21,034 nt of DNA from Pseudomonadota bacterium (GCA_023387695.1 JAEWHT010000099.1:1-21034), one strand, 5' to 3'. Counted from the first letter of the stretch, positions 6,412-14,598 are shown. Translations and numbers: made by a program. Notes: generated by a model from the sequence alone, not told the origin.

Positions 6412-7944
6412 TCAGGCGGGTCGTTTCAGGGCGTTAACCGCCTCGCGCAAGGCGACAACGCCGAGAAACTGCAGGAGCAGGCCGTAGACGACGATACCGG
6501 CCGCGATCTGCAGGCCCAGCACGATGAAGCGGATCAGGCCATGGGCCTCTGATGGCATCAGCCCCTTGGTCAGCCAGAGCAGGGCGCCCATGGCGGCGGC
6601 GGCGAGCACGATCCGCGGCAGCCGCTTGCGGGCGGCAGCGTCGACGGAGAAGCCGAATTCGGAGGTACCTTTCCGCATCAACGAGACAGCGCTGCTCCAG
6701 GCGCCCGCCGCGATGCTCGCAGCTATCCCGCTTGCGCCGAAGAAGTGCCCGAGCACAACCGCAAGCGCGATCGCGACCACAAAACCTTTGGCGGTCGCGA
6801 GCAGCGGCGTCATCGTGTCGCTGCGGGCATAGAAGGCTGGCGACAGTGCCTTGATCAGCAAATGCGCGGGCAGGCCCAGCGCCAGCCACATCAGTGCATG
6901 CGCAGTCGCTGTGCTGTCCTCCGCGCCGAAGGCGCCATGTTCGAACAGCAGCCGCACGATCGGTTCGGCCAGCACGGCGAAGCCGAGCGTCGCCGGCAGC
7001 GCGAGCCCGGTCGCAAGTTCCAGCGCGCGCGATTCCGCATGCGCGACGGCCTCACGGTCGCCGCTGCCAACGGCGCGTGTCAGCTCCGGCACCAGCACCG
7101 CGCCCATGGCGACGCCGACAATGCCGAGCGGCAGCTCGATCAGGCGGTTGGCGAAATAGAGCCAGGACACGGCGGACGGCGTCGCGGACGCGATGATCGC
7201 GCCGGCCACCATCAGCCATTGCGGGCCTGAGCTTGCGATCATGCCGGGAATCGCCTTGGCGAAGAAGCCGCGCATCTCCTTGTCGAAGCTTGCGCGCAGC
7301 GGCGTCGCAAGACCGGCACTTCGCTGTGACAGCAGCATCAGCAGTTGCAGCAAGCCAGCGATGCCGACGGTGGCCGCGAGCATCCATGCGGCGAGCGATG
7401 CATCGGCATGCCAGATCAGCAGCATTGCAATCGTAGCAATGAGCGCGACGTTGAACAGCAGCGGCGAGAACGCGGTCAGCGCAAATCGCCCCTGCGCGTT
7501 CAGTAGACCCATCAGTACCGTGACCGGGCCGGCAAAAGCCAGATAAGGCAGCATCAGCCGCGCGTTCTGGACGGCGAGATCGAGCGTGGAGCTACCGACG
7601 AAGCCCGGTGCGATGACCATGATGATCACTGGCATCGCGATAGCAATGCCAATCGAGATCACGATAAGCGCCGCGCTGACTGTCCCGAGCACACGTCCCG
7701 CAAACGCGGACGCCGCCTCCGCGCCATCGCGGTCTCGGACGCGCAGCCAGGCCGGGATCAGGGCCGCATTCAGCGCCCCTTCGCTGAGCAGCCGCCGCAC
7801 CACATTGACGAGCTGGAATGCGGCCAGAAAGGCGTCCGCCACGGCGCCGGTGCCCAGCAGCGCCGCGATCAGGGAATCGCGGGCAAAGCCTAGCAGCCGC
7901 GAGGCCAATGTTCCCGTCGAGACGGTCAGGAAGGAGCGGATCAT
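6412..7944 (-). CDS. murJ: Lipid II flippase MurJ (MviN)
   Basis: Polytopic inner-membrane protein of 510 residues in the MATE-like MOP superfamily, expected to form about 14 transmembrane helices and move lipid II to the periplasmic face for peptidoglycan assembly. The N-terminus MIRSFLTVSTGTLASRLLGF, then RD at 22-23 and the RRLLSEGALNAALIPAW stretch (about 50-66), are diagnostic and include the conserved Arg and Glu of the central cavity. Long hydrophobic segments continue to the C-terminus. The gene is divergent from the adenosine-kinase-like gene across a 124-base gap and is followed by trpS. The ATG at 7944 is preceded by an AAAGAG-like ribosome binding site. Length and sequence appear intact. 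Confidence 0.96.
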   Translation of the reverse strand: MIRSFLTVSTGTLASRLLGFARDSLIAALLGTGAVADAFLAAFQLVNVVRRLLSEGALNAALIPAWLRVRDRDGAEAASAFAGRVLGTVSAALIVISIGIAIAMPVIIMVIAPGFVGSSTLDLAVQNARLMLPYLAFAGPVTVLMGLLNAQGRFALTAFSPLLFNVALIATIAMLLIWHADASLAAWMLAATVGIAGLLQLLMLLSQRSAGLATPLRASFDKEMRGFFAKAIPGMIASSGPQWLMVAGAIIASATPSAVSWLYFANRLIELPLGIVGVAMGAVLVPELTRAVGSGDREAVAHAESRALELATGLALPATLGFAVLAEPIVRLLFEHGAFGAEDSTATAHALMWLALGLPAHLLIKALSPAFYARSDTMTPLLATAKGFVVAIALAVVLGHFFGASGIAASIAAGAWSSAVSLMRKGTSEFGFSVDAAARKRLPRIVLAAAAMGALLWLTKGLMPSEAHGLIRFIVLGLQIAAGIVVYGLLLQFLGVVALREAVNALKRPA

Positions 7945-8068
7945 GCTCTTTAATAATACCGTTGCTTGCCCGCGAAGGGCCGGTCGTGATAGGCCGCGAG
8001 CCAGATTTCAGACGGACAGGAAGCGGATTTCCGCAAGGACCGCAATCCGGCAAACAGGATCAAGGTGA

Positions 8069-9070
8069 ATGGCTGACGTGAAATATGACGTTCTCGGCAT
8101 CGGCAACGCGCTGTTCGACGTGCTGGTCCGGACTGATGAGGCTTTTCTGGTCAAGCACGGCATGGCCAAGGGCAGCATGTCCCTGATCGACGAGGCGCGG
8201 GCCGCCGCTATTTACAACGACATGGGCCCGGCGACCGAAGTCTCCGGCGGCTCGGCCGCCAACACCATCGTCGGCATCGGTAGCCTCGGCGCACGTGCCG
8301 CCTATGTCGGCAAGGTCAAGGACGACCAGATCGGCAAGCTGTATGTCCACGATATCCGCGCTGCCGGCGTCGCCTTCAACACGCCCGCGGCGAAGGACGG
8401 TCCCGCCACAGGCTGCTCCTACATCCTGGTCACCGGCGACGGCGAGCGCACCATGAACACCTATCTCGGTGCCGCGCAGGATCTGTCGCCCGCCGATATC
8501 GATCCGACCGAGATTGCTGCCGCCAAGATCGTCTATCTCGAAGGCTATCTCTGGGATCCGCCGGGCGCCAAGGAAGCCTTCCTCAAGGCCTCCAAGATCG
8601 CCCACGAGGCCGGCCGCAAGGTCGCGCTGACCTTGTCGGACTCCTTCTGCGTCGGCCGCTATCGCGACGAGTTCCTCGGGCTGATGCGCAACGGCACCGC
8701 CGACATCGTCTTCGCCAACGAGTCCGAGCTGAAGTCGCTCTACGAGACCTCGGACTTCGACACGGCGCTGAAGCAGCTGCGCAACGACGTCAAGCTCGGC
8801 GCGGTCACCCGCAGCGAGAAGGGCTGCGTGGTGGTGACGCCGACCGACGCCGTCACGGCGCCGGCTTCGCCGATCTCGCAGCTGGTGGACACCACCGGCG
8901 CCGGCGATCTCTTCGCCGCCGGCTTCCTCTATGGCCTGTCGCGCGATCTCTCGCACAAGCAGTGCGGCGAGCTCGGTGCGCTCGCGGCCGCCGAAGTCAT
9001 CCAGCACATCGGCGCAAGGCCGCAGGTGTCGCTGAAGGAGCTGGCGCAGCAGCGCGGGCTGACGGTTTAA
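8069..9070 (+). CDS. PfkB-family carbohydrate kinase, probable adenosine kinase
   Basis: Cytosolic ribokinase-family kinase of 333 residues. The PfkB signatures are present: GGSAANT at 60-66 (substrate site) and DTTGAGDLFAAGF at 274-286 (anion hole plus the catalytic Asp280). The start MADVKYDVLGIGNALFDVLV and the NESEL segment at about 217-221 match the proteins annotated as adenosine kinase in rhizobia, which phosphorylate adenosine to AMP in purine salvage. Ribose, fructose or another nucleoside cannot be excluded by sequence. The gene stands alone, divergent from murJ and convergent with the acyl-CoA synthetase. A GGATCAAGGTG stretch just before the ATG supplies a modest ribosome binding site. 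Confidence 0.88.
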   Translation: MADVKYDVLGIGNALFDVLVRTDEAFLVKHGMAKGSMSLIDEARAAAIYNDMGPATEVSGGSAANTIVGIGSLGARAAYVGKVKDDQIGKLYVHDIRAAGVAFNTPAAKDGPATGCSYILVTGDGERTMNTYLGAAQDLSPADIDPTEIAAAKIVYLEGYLWDPPGAKEAFLKASKIAHEAGRKVALTLSDSFCVGRYRDEFLGLMRNGTADIVFANESELKSLYETSDFDTALKQLRNDVKLGAVTRSEKGCVVVTPTDAVTAPASPISQLVDTTGAGDLFAAGFLYGLSRDLSHKQCGELGALAAAEVIQHIGARPQVSLKELAQQRGLTV

Positions 9071-9087
9071 GGCTCGGCTGTCTCAAC

Positions 9088-9174
9088 CGTCATTGCGAGC
9101 GTAGCGAAGCAATCCAGTCTGTTGCCGCAGAGGCAGTCTGGATTGCTTCGTCGCAAGTGCTCCTCGCAATGACG
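9088..9174. repeat. 87-bp GTCATTGCGAG palindromic intergenic repeat
   Basis: The outer inverted arms are CGTCATTGCGAG (9088-9099) and its exact complement (9163-9174). Nested inside is a perfect 13-base inverted pair, CGAAGCAATCCAG (9105-9117) with its complement (9138-9150), and a further TGCC/GGCA hairpin. It sits between the convergent kinase and acyl-CoA synthetase genes. I recognise this sequence type as a highly repeated element of Bradyrhizobium and Rhodopseudomonas genomes. Confidence 0.8.
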
Positions 9175-9200
9175 ATGTGGCGAGGGCGGTGGCTCTCAGG

Positions 9201-10895
9201 TCACGCCGTCTTCGCCGCCTGCAACCCCAGCCGCTGCTCCACCGCATCCCGCATCACGAATTTCTGGATCTTTCCCGTCACCGTCATCGGGAATTCCTCG
9301 ACGAATTCCACGTAGCGCGGGATCTTGTTGTGGGCGATCTGGCCGTCGCAGAAGGCGCGCACTTCTTCCGCCGTCAGCGTCTCGCCTGACCTGACGCGAA
9401 TCCAGGCACAGAGCTCTTCGCCATAACGCGTGTCGGCCACGCCAAAGATCTGCACGTCCTGGATCTTGGGATGGCGGTACAGAAACTCCTCGATCTCGCG
9501 CGGATAGAGGTTTTCGCCGCCGCGGATGACGAGATCCTTGATGCGGCCGACGATGTTGCAATAGCCGGCGTCGTCGATGGTGGCGAGATCGCCGGTGTGC
9601 ATCCAGCCGTTGGCATCGAGCGCGTCGCCCGTCTTTTCCTTTTCCTCCCAATAGCCCAGCATGACGCTGTAGCCGCGGGTGCAGAGCTCGCCGCGTTCGC
9701 CGCGCTTGACGATCCTGCCTTCGAGATCGACGACCTTGACCTCGACATGCGGATGAATTCGCCCGACAGTCGAGACGCGCCGCTCCAGCGGGTCATCCGT
9801 CGCGCTCTGGAAGCTGACCGGGCTGGTCTCGGTCATGCCATAGGCGATAGTGACCTCCTGCATGTTCATCTCGGTGTTGACGCGCTTCATCACCTCGATC
9901 GGGCAGGGTGCGCCGGCCATGATGCCGGTGCGCAGCGATTTCAAGTTGAATGTCTTGAACTCGGGATGATCGAGCTCGGCGATGAACATGGTCGGCACGC
10001 CGTAAAGCGTGGTGCATTTCTCCTGCTCGACCGCGCGCAGCGTGGCGAGCGGATCAAACCCCTCGCCGGGATAGACCATGGTCGCACCGAGCGTGACGGA
10101 GGCGAGGTTGCCCATCACCATACCGAAGCAATGATAAAGCGGCACTGGGATGCAGATGCGATCCTGCTCGGTCAGGCGCATCGCGCGACCGGTGAAATAG
10201 CCGTTGTTGAGGATGTTGTGGTGCGTCAGCGTCACACCCTTCGGCGACCCTGTGGTACCGCTGGTGAACTGGATGTTGACGGGATCGTCGAACTGAAGCG
10301 CTGCGCCGAGCGCGGCCAGCTGCGTGCGATGCTCCGCTTTGCCCATACGCGCGACGTCCTCGAACGGGATTGTGCCTGGTGCCGCAGGGCCGCCGATCTG
10401 AATCACCATCCGCAGCGCAGGCAGCCGCACTGCCTGTAGCTTCCCCGGCGTCGCGCGCGCCAATTCCGGCAGCAGCGTGTTGAGCATCTCCATATATTGG
10501 CTGGTCTTGAACGCGGTCGCGCTGACAATCGCCGCGCACCCGACTTTCTTCAGCGCGAATTCCAGCTCGCTGAGCCGATAGGCGGGATTGATCGTCACCA
10601 GGATCAGGCCGGCCTTGGCGGCCGCGAACTGCGTTAGCGTCCATTCCGGCCGGTTCAGCGACCAGATGCCGATCCGTTCACCGCGTTCGAGGCCGAGCGC
10701 GAGAAAGCCTGCAGCGAGTGCGTCGACGCGCTCGGCGAATTCTTTCCAGGTCCATCGAACGTCGTGGCTGGGCGAGACCAGCGCCTCGCGGTTGCCCCAG
10801 CGCCGGACCGCATGATCGAGGCTGCGGCCGATCGTGTCGCCGAGCAGCGGCGTGTCCGAGATGCCGCAAACGTAGCTGTCGCTCTTATCCGCCAA
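9201..10895 (-). CDS. AMP-binding acyl-CoA synthetase (ACSF2-like)
   Basis: Adenylate-forming enzyme of 564 residues that should activate a medium- or long-chain carboxylate with ATP and CoA. Motifs in order: P-loop TSGTTGSPKG (211-220), YGMTETSP (352-359), HTGDL with the ATP-ribose Asp436, GRIKDLVIRGGENLYPREIE (450-469) at the hinge and domain swivel, and catalytic Lys542 in TVTGKIQKF. The N-terminal TPLLGDTIG start and the overall motifs resemble ACSF2-type synthetases annotated as AMP-binding or fatty-acyl-CoA synthetase in rhizobia; the chain length is not readable. The start codon is TTG at 10895, supported by GAGAGG 8 bases upstream. It lies downstream of the esterase gene on the same strand, separated by a repeat, so cotranscription is doubtful. 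Confidence 0.92.
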   Translation of the reverse strand: MADKSDSYVCGISDTPLLGDTIGRSLDHAVRRWGNREALVSPSHDVRWTWKEFAERVDALAAGFLALGLERGERIGIWSLNRPEWTLTQFAAAKAGLILVTINPAYRLSELEFALKKVGCAAIVSATAFKTSQYMEMLNTLLPELARATPGKLQAVRLPALRMVIQIGGPAAPGTIPFEDVARMGKAEHRTQLAALGAALQFDDPVNIQFTSGTTGSPKGVTLTHHNILNNGYFTGRAMRLTEQDRICIPVPLYHCFGMVMGNLASVTLGATMVYPGEGFDPLATLRAVEQEKCTTLYGVPTMFIAELDHPEFKTFNLKSLRTGIMAGAPCPIEVMKRVNTEMNMQEVTIAYGMTETSPVSFQSATDDPLERRVSTVGRIHPHVEVKVVDLEGRIVKRGERGELCTRGYSVMLGYWEEKEKTGDALDANGWMHTGDLATIDDAGYCNIVGRIKDLVIRGGENLYPREIEEFLYRHPKIQDVQIFGVADTRYGEELCAWIRVRSGETLTAEEVRAFCDGQIAHNKIPRYVEFVEEFPMTVTGKIQKFVMRDAVEQRLGLQAAKTA

Positions 10896-10903
10896 ATCGA
10901 GAT

Positions 10904-10909
10904 CCTCTC
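10904..10909 (-). promoter_or_regulatory. Ribosome binding site supporting the TTG start
   Basis: GAGAGG on the minus strand lies 8 bases before the TTG at 10895, good spacing for initiation. No ATG or GTG fits better next to the conserved N-terminus. Confidence 0.65.
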
Positions 10910-10936
10910 GTCAAAGATAGTGCGCGGTCTTTCCGT

Positions 10937-11050
10937 CGTCATGCCCGGGCAAAAGCGCGAAGCGCGTCTTCGCGCTGGATGACCCGGGCATCCACGTCTT
11001 TCTGCACACTTGGCCTCACGTGGATGGCCGGGACAAGCCCGGCCATGACG
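10937..11050. repeat. 114-bp GTCATGCCCGG palindromic intergenic repeat
   Basis: The ends are CGTCATG and CATGACG. Internal hairpins include AGCGCGAAG with CTTCGCGCT (9-bp stem, 5-base loop) and ATCCACGT with ACGTGGAT. The multi-armed layout parallels the other repeats in the window. It lies between the esterase stop (11071) and the acyl-CoA synthetase start (10895), where it may separate two transcription units. Confidence 0.7.
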
Positions 11051-11070
11051 TATGGTGAAAGCCGTGCTCC

Positions 11071-12264
11071 TTAGGCCGCCTTCTTGCCGCTGCCCGCATC
11101 GAGCCCGGCATAGACGCCGCGCTCGAAGCCCGCGAATGCCTGCAGGCATTTCCCGTCCGCAAACGGCAGCAGCTGCATCAGGATCACGCCGGTGATGTCA
11201 CGTGCCGGATCGATCCAGTAATAGGTGTTGGCAAGGCCCGCCCAGGCGAGGCTGCCGGCGCTGCGACCCTCCGCGGTCTTGGCGGTGTTGATCATGAAGC
11301 TGAGGCCCCACTTCTTCACCTGCTCCGGATAGAGATCGACGTCATTTGTATACATCGGCGCGGCCGTCGCCAGCCGGTTCATGTTGAGATCGCCCATCTG
11401 GTTCTGGCTCATGGCGGCGATCGTCTCTGGTTTCAGCACCTGGTTGCCGTTACCGCGGCCCTTGTTCAGGACCATCTGCGTGAACTTGATGTAGTCGGCT
11501 GCGGTCGAATAGAGGCCGCCGCCGCCCATGTGGAACTCCGGATTCTGCTCGAGCTCGAACGGGATCGCGCCAAGCTGGCCGTCTTCGCCACGCGCGTGCA
11601 TGCCGACGAGGCGCTTGCGCATATCGTCGGTGATCTTGAAGCCGGTATCGGACATTCCGAGCGGCGCGAACATATTGTCGCGCAGATAAGCATCGAGCCG
11701 CTTGCCGCTGACGGCTTCAACCGCCTTGCCGACGAAGTCGATATTGGTGCCGTACTCCCAGCGCGAGCCGGGATCGGTCATGATGGGCGTCTTCAGCGCC
11801 GCGTTCTGGCAGGTGGTGATCGGCGGAATGCCGGCCTTCTCCAGATAGACCGCGAGATCGGCGTTCCACATGTTGTAGGCGAAGCCCGCAGTGTGGGTCA
11901 TGAGCTGGCGCAGCGTGATCGGATTCTTCGCCGGCCGCAGCTTCGGTTCGCCCTTGGAGTCGAAGCCTTCCAGCACTTGCGGTTTGGCGAGATCGGGCAG
12001 CAGCGATCCGATAGGCGCATCGAGCGACAGCTTGCCCTGCTCAACCAACTGCATCGCGCCGGCCGATGTTACCGCCTTCGTCATCGAGGCGATCCAGAAC
12101 ACACTATCAGCCGTCATCGCATCGGATTTGGAGAGATCGCGCTTGCCGAACGCGCCCTGATACAGCACGTCGTTACCGCTGGCGGCAATCGCGACAACGC
12201 CGGGAATGTCCTTGGCGTCGCTTGTCTTGCGCAGAATATCGTCGATCTGAGCTTTGCTTTGCAT
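11071..12264 (-). CDS. Serine hydrolase of the beta-lactamase/class C esterase fold
   Basis: Protein of 397 residues of the Pfam 'Beta-lactamase' type, which includes EstB-like esterases and D-aminopeptidases rather than only true beta-lactamases. The nucleophile motif is SMTK at 60-63 (WIASMTKAVTS). The second motif is around Tyr171 (RWEYGTNIDFVG). The third is WAGLANTYYWIDP at about 341-353, where esterases carry W-x-G rather than the KTG of class C beta-lactamases. There is no signal peptide: the start is MQSKAQIDDILRK, so a cytoplasmic esterase is more likely than a drug-resistance enzyme. The start at 12264 is fixed by GGAGGAAA at 12270-12277; an ATG at 12390 would add an unrelated leader. 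The substrate is unknown. Confidence 0.9.
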   Translation of the reverse strand: MQSKAQIDDILRKTSDAKDIPGVVAIAASGNDVLYQGAFGKRDLSKSDAMTADSVFWIASMTKAVTSAGAMQLVEQGKLSLDAPIGSLLPDLAKPQVLEGFDSKGEPKLRPAKNPITLRQLMTHTAGFAYNMWNADLAVYLEKAGIPPITTCQNAALKTPIMTDPGSRWEYGTNIDFVGKAVEAVSGKRLDAYLRDNMFAPLGMSDTGFKITDDMRKRLVGMHARGEDGQLGAIPFELEQNPEFHMGGGGLYSTAADYIKFTQMVLNKGRGNGNQVLKPETIAAMSQNQMGDLNMNRLATAAPMYTNDVDLYPEQVKKWGLSFMINTAKTAEGRSAGSLAWAGLANTYYWIDPARDITGVILMQLLPFADGKCLQAFAGFERGVYAGLDAGSGKKAA

Positions 12265-12269
12265 CCGCG

Positions 12270-12277
12270 TTTCCTCC
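12270..12277 (-). promoter_or_regulatory. Ribosome binding site fixing the esterase start
   Basis: GGAGGAAA on the minus strand, with its GGAGGA core 7 bases before the ATG at 12264, selects this start over the in-frame ATG at 12390. Confidence 0.75.
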
Positions 12278-12605
12278 GGTTTGATTATTGTTGGAAGCGA
12301 TCGGATTGTCCTCCCGCATCCGCTGCGCGGCAAGCGTGGCGATATGCAGCCTTCGGTCGCGATGTCGTGACTTGACGGTCCGCGGCCCACGCGGGACGAC
12401 TGATCTGCAACACCTCTTCACAATCTGCGGTGGATGGCCGCAACTGACCGTGACCTCGGATGGGCTCCGGCGGTATGTTTCGAAGCGTTTGAAGCACTTG
12501 AAACATTTTGTGCGTTGCGGCGTTTAGCTTACGCCTCGATCGGCGGCTGACGTTAAGACTTGAAGCAAATTTGGCGGCCGCGTTCGGGCCGCGAGGGGAC
12601 TTGAG
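12278..12605. other. Divergent intergenic region, no gene seen
   Basis: The gap between the esterase (minus) and the small protein at 12606 (plus) should hold both promoters. Two ORFs of 73 and 79 codons cross it on opposite strands, but they lack ribosome binding sites and recognisable composition, so I do not call them. The notable structure is ATGTTTC (12475-12481) facing GAAACAT (12500-12506), a 7-base inverted repeat with an 18-base spacer holding two TTGAA steps. Just before the small gene, GAGGGG is a reasonable ribosome binding site. Confidence 0.55.
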
Positions 12606-12926
12606 ATGATTTCGACCTGGAGTGAATGGAAGCGCTATCCCCGTCCCGGACGGGGCGACAACCTCGAGGCCCCGATATCGCCCGGCATTTACGAGGTGCG
12701 GATCGCCGGCTCCGGCGCACTCTATTCGTTCGGCGCGGTCGACAATCTGGCGCAGTCGCTGGCACTGCTGCCGGTCGGCTCAAAATCCTGGTTCGGCCGG
12801 CGCGACGCCTCCGACGCGCCCGATCTCGAATACCGGACCTGCGCGACCTCCTCGAAGGCCGACGCCAAGGCGGCTGCCGAGCGCATGATCGGCCGGCGCG
12901 AGACCTATATGAGCGGCGCGGCGTAA
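12606..12926 (+). CDS. Small uncharacterised protein, degenerate GIY-YIG-like
   Basis: Protein of 106 residues with no family I can name with certainty. The ATG follows GAGGGG at good spacing. The segment PGIYEVRIAGSGALYSFG (26-43) resembles the GIY...YIG core of GIY-YIG nucleases: Tyr29 and Tyr40 are separated by 10 residues, as in UvrC. It continues DNLAQSL where UvrC has KDLKKRL, so the catalytic Arg would be replaced (Gln50 or Ser51). A helix with AAAERMI (about 89-95) could supply the equivalent of the active-site Glu. If the resemblance is real, the protein is probably a catalytically dead binding module. Many Trp and basic residues lie at the N-terminus. It precedes gabD by 163 bases, with a terminator-like hairpin between, so a functional link to gabD is not implied. 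Being a gene is well supported; the fold is inference. Confidence 0.75.
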   Translation: MISTWSEWKRYPRPGRGDNLEAPISPGIYEVRIAGSGALYSFGAVDNLAQSLALLPVGSKSWFGRRDASDAPDLEYRTCATSSKADAKAAAERMIGRRETYMSGAA

Positions 12927-12937
12927 GGCGCGCCGCT
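12912..12937 (+). terminator. Hairpin spanning the stop codon of the small gene
   Basis: AGCGGCGCG (12912-12920) pairs perfectly with CGCGCCGCT (12929-12937), with an 8-base loop that contains the TAA stop, followed by TTA. This is a plausible but T-poor intrinsic terminator that overlaps the last codons. Confidence 0.45.
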
Positions 12938-13089
12938 TTACGGAATGATCGTGCTTATGCAAAAAAGCACACTGGTTCCAGCTTAATTCCCGGCAGATGT
13001 GCGTTACGGGACGGTGCATTGCGCGCCTGATATCCCTATATTCCGGCCGATCCGATCGCCCCCCCGATGATCGCCTAGGGAGTAACGCC

Positions 13090-14583
13090 ATGACGCCGAC
13101 CGCCGCCGCTCGCGCCCAGCACACCACCGCCACCCTGCGTGACCGGTTGAAGGACCCTTCGCTACTGAAGGAGGCCTGCTACATCGACGGCGCCTGGGTC
13201 GGAACGCCCGTCTTCGCGGTGAACAATCCCGCAACCGGCGTCGAGATCGCAAAGGTCCCGCAGCTCGGTGCTGATGACACCACCAAGGCCGTCGAGGCCG
13301 CCCAGCGCGCGTTTCCGGCCTGGGCCAAGCACACTGCCAAGCAGCGCTCCAACATCCTGCGCAAATGGTTCGAGCTGATCATCGCCAATCGCGAAGACCT
13401 TGCGCTGATCCTCACCTCCGAGCAGGGCAAGCCGCTGTCGGAAGCGCTCGGCGAGGTCGATATCGGCGCCGCCTACATCGAATTCTTCGCGGAGGAAGCG
13501 CGCCGCGTCTATGGCGAGACCATTCCGACGCAGCGACCCGATGCGCGGCTGCTCGCGATCAAGCAGCCGATCGGCGTCTGCGGTGCGATCACGCCGTGGA
13601 ACTTCCCGAACTCCATGATCACGCGAAAGGTCTCGCCGGCGCTGGCCGCGGGTTGCACCGTGGTGCTGAAGCCTGCCAACGAGACGCCGCTGTCGGCGCT
13701 GGCGTTGGCCGTGCTCGCTGAAAGGGCCGGCATTCCCAAGGGCGCGCTCAACATCATCACCGGTGACGCGCCGCCGATCGGCAAGGTGCTGTGCGAGCAT
13801 CCGGCCGTGCGTTTCGTCGGCTTCACCGGCTCGACGCCCGTCGGCAAGATACTCTATCAGCAGGCCTCCGTCGGCGTGAAGCGGCTCGGCCTCGAGCTCG
13901 GCGGCAATGCGCCGTTCGTGGTGTTCGACGATGCCGACATCGATGCCGCCGTCGAAGGCACCATGGTTTCGAAGTACCGCAACATGGGCCAGACCTGCGT
14001 CTGTGCCAACCGCATCTACGCCCAGGACAAGATCTACGACATCTTCGTGCAGAAGCTGTCGGCGAAGGTTGCGGCGATGAAGATCGGTGATGGCACGGAA
14101 GCCGGCGTCACGCAGGGCCCGCTGATCAACATGAAGGCGATCGACAAGGTCGAGCGCCACATTGCTGACGCCGTCAAGCGCGGCGCCAAGATCGTCACCG
14201 GCGGCAAGCGCAGCGAACTCGGGCGTTCCTTCTTCGAGCCGACCGTGCTCGCCGATGTGAAGCCGGACTCGCTGGTGTCGCAGGAAGAAACCTTCGGTCC
14301 GCTCGCGCCTGTCATCCGCTTCAAGGACGAAGCCGATGTCATTGCGATGTGCAACGCCTCGCCGTTTGGCCTTGCGTCCTACTTCTATTCCCGCGATCTC
14401 GGCCGCGTCTGGCGCGTCGCGGAAGCGCTGGAGTCGGGCATGGTCGGCGTCAACACCGGCCTGATCACTACCGAAGTCGCGCCCTTCGGCGGCGTCAAGG
14501 AAAGCGGCTTGGGTCGCGAAGGCTCGCGTCACGGCATGGAAGAGTATGTCGAGATCAAATACGTGATGATGGCGGGGGTGTAA
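13090..14583 (+). CDS. gabD: NAD(P)-dependent succinate-semialdehyde dehydrogenase
   Basis: Aldehyde dehydrogenase of 497 residues oxidising succinate semialdehyde to succinate, the last step of the GABA shunt; cytosolic. The general base Glu269 is in LELGGNAPFVVF and the nucleophile Cys303 in GQTCVCANRIY, 34 residues apart as in E. coli GabD. A second Cys305 makes the C-x-C pair that acts as a redox switch in some SSADHs. The cofactor segment ITPWNFPNSMITRK and KPANETPLSALALAVLAERA match GabD rather than betaine or general ALDHs. The ATG at 13090 follows AGGGAG by 7 bases and is preferred over an in-frame ATG at 12997. No gabT or GABA transporter is adjacent. Glutarate semialdehyde is an alternative substrate. 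Confidence 0.93.
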   Translation: MTPTAAARAQHTTATLRDRLKDPSLLKEACYIDGAWVGTPVFAVNNPATGVEIAKVPQLGADDTTKAVEAAQRAFPAWAKHTAKQRSNILRKWFELIIANREDLALILTSEQGKPLSEALGEVDIGAAYIEFFAEEARRVYGETIPTQRPDARLLAIKQPIGVCGAITPWNFPNSMITRKVSPALAAGCTVVLKPANETPLSALALAVLAERAGIPKGALNIITGDAPPIGKVLCEHPAVRFVGFTGSTPVGKILYQQASVGVKRLGLELGGNAPFVVFDDADIDAAVEGTMVSKYRNMGQTCVCANRIYAQDKIYDIFVQKLSAKVAAMKIGDGTEAGVTQGPLINMKAIDKVERHIADAVKRGAKIVTGGKRSELGRSFFEPTVLADVKPDSLVSQEETFGPLAPVIRFKDEADVIAMCNASPFGLASYFYSRDLGRVWRVAEALESGMVGVNTGLITTEVAPFGGVKESGLGREGSRHGMEEYVEIKYVMMAGV

Positions 14584-14598
14584 CTCTGCGCTCGATCT

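Noticed and set aside
9471..10439. 322-codon open frame on the plus strand opposite the acyl-CoA synthetase
   Set aside because: The translation mirrors the synthetase codons and has typical antisense composition.
9088..11050. CRISPR array or tRNA-like element suggested by repeated palindromes
   Set aside because: There are no regularly spaced identical repeats with unique spacers and no tRNA consensus; these are dispersed intergenic repeats.
11071..12264. Beta-lactamase antibiotic-resistance gene
   Set aside because: There is no signal peptide, no KTG motif, and the W-A-G third motif fits the esterase branch of the fold.
12285..12527. Overlapping 73- and 79-codon ORFs on opposite strands
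   Set aside because: No ribosome binding site, no motif and no codon bias; the region is better seen as a promoter region.
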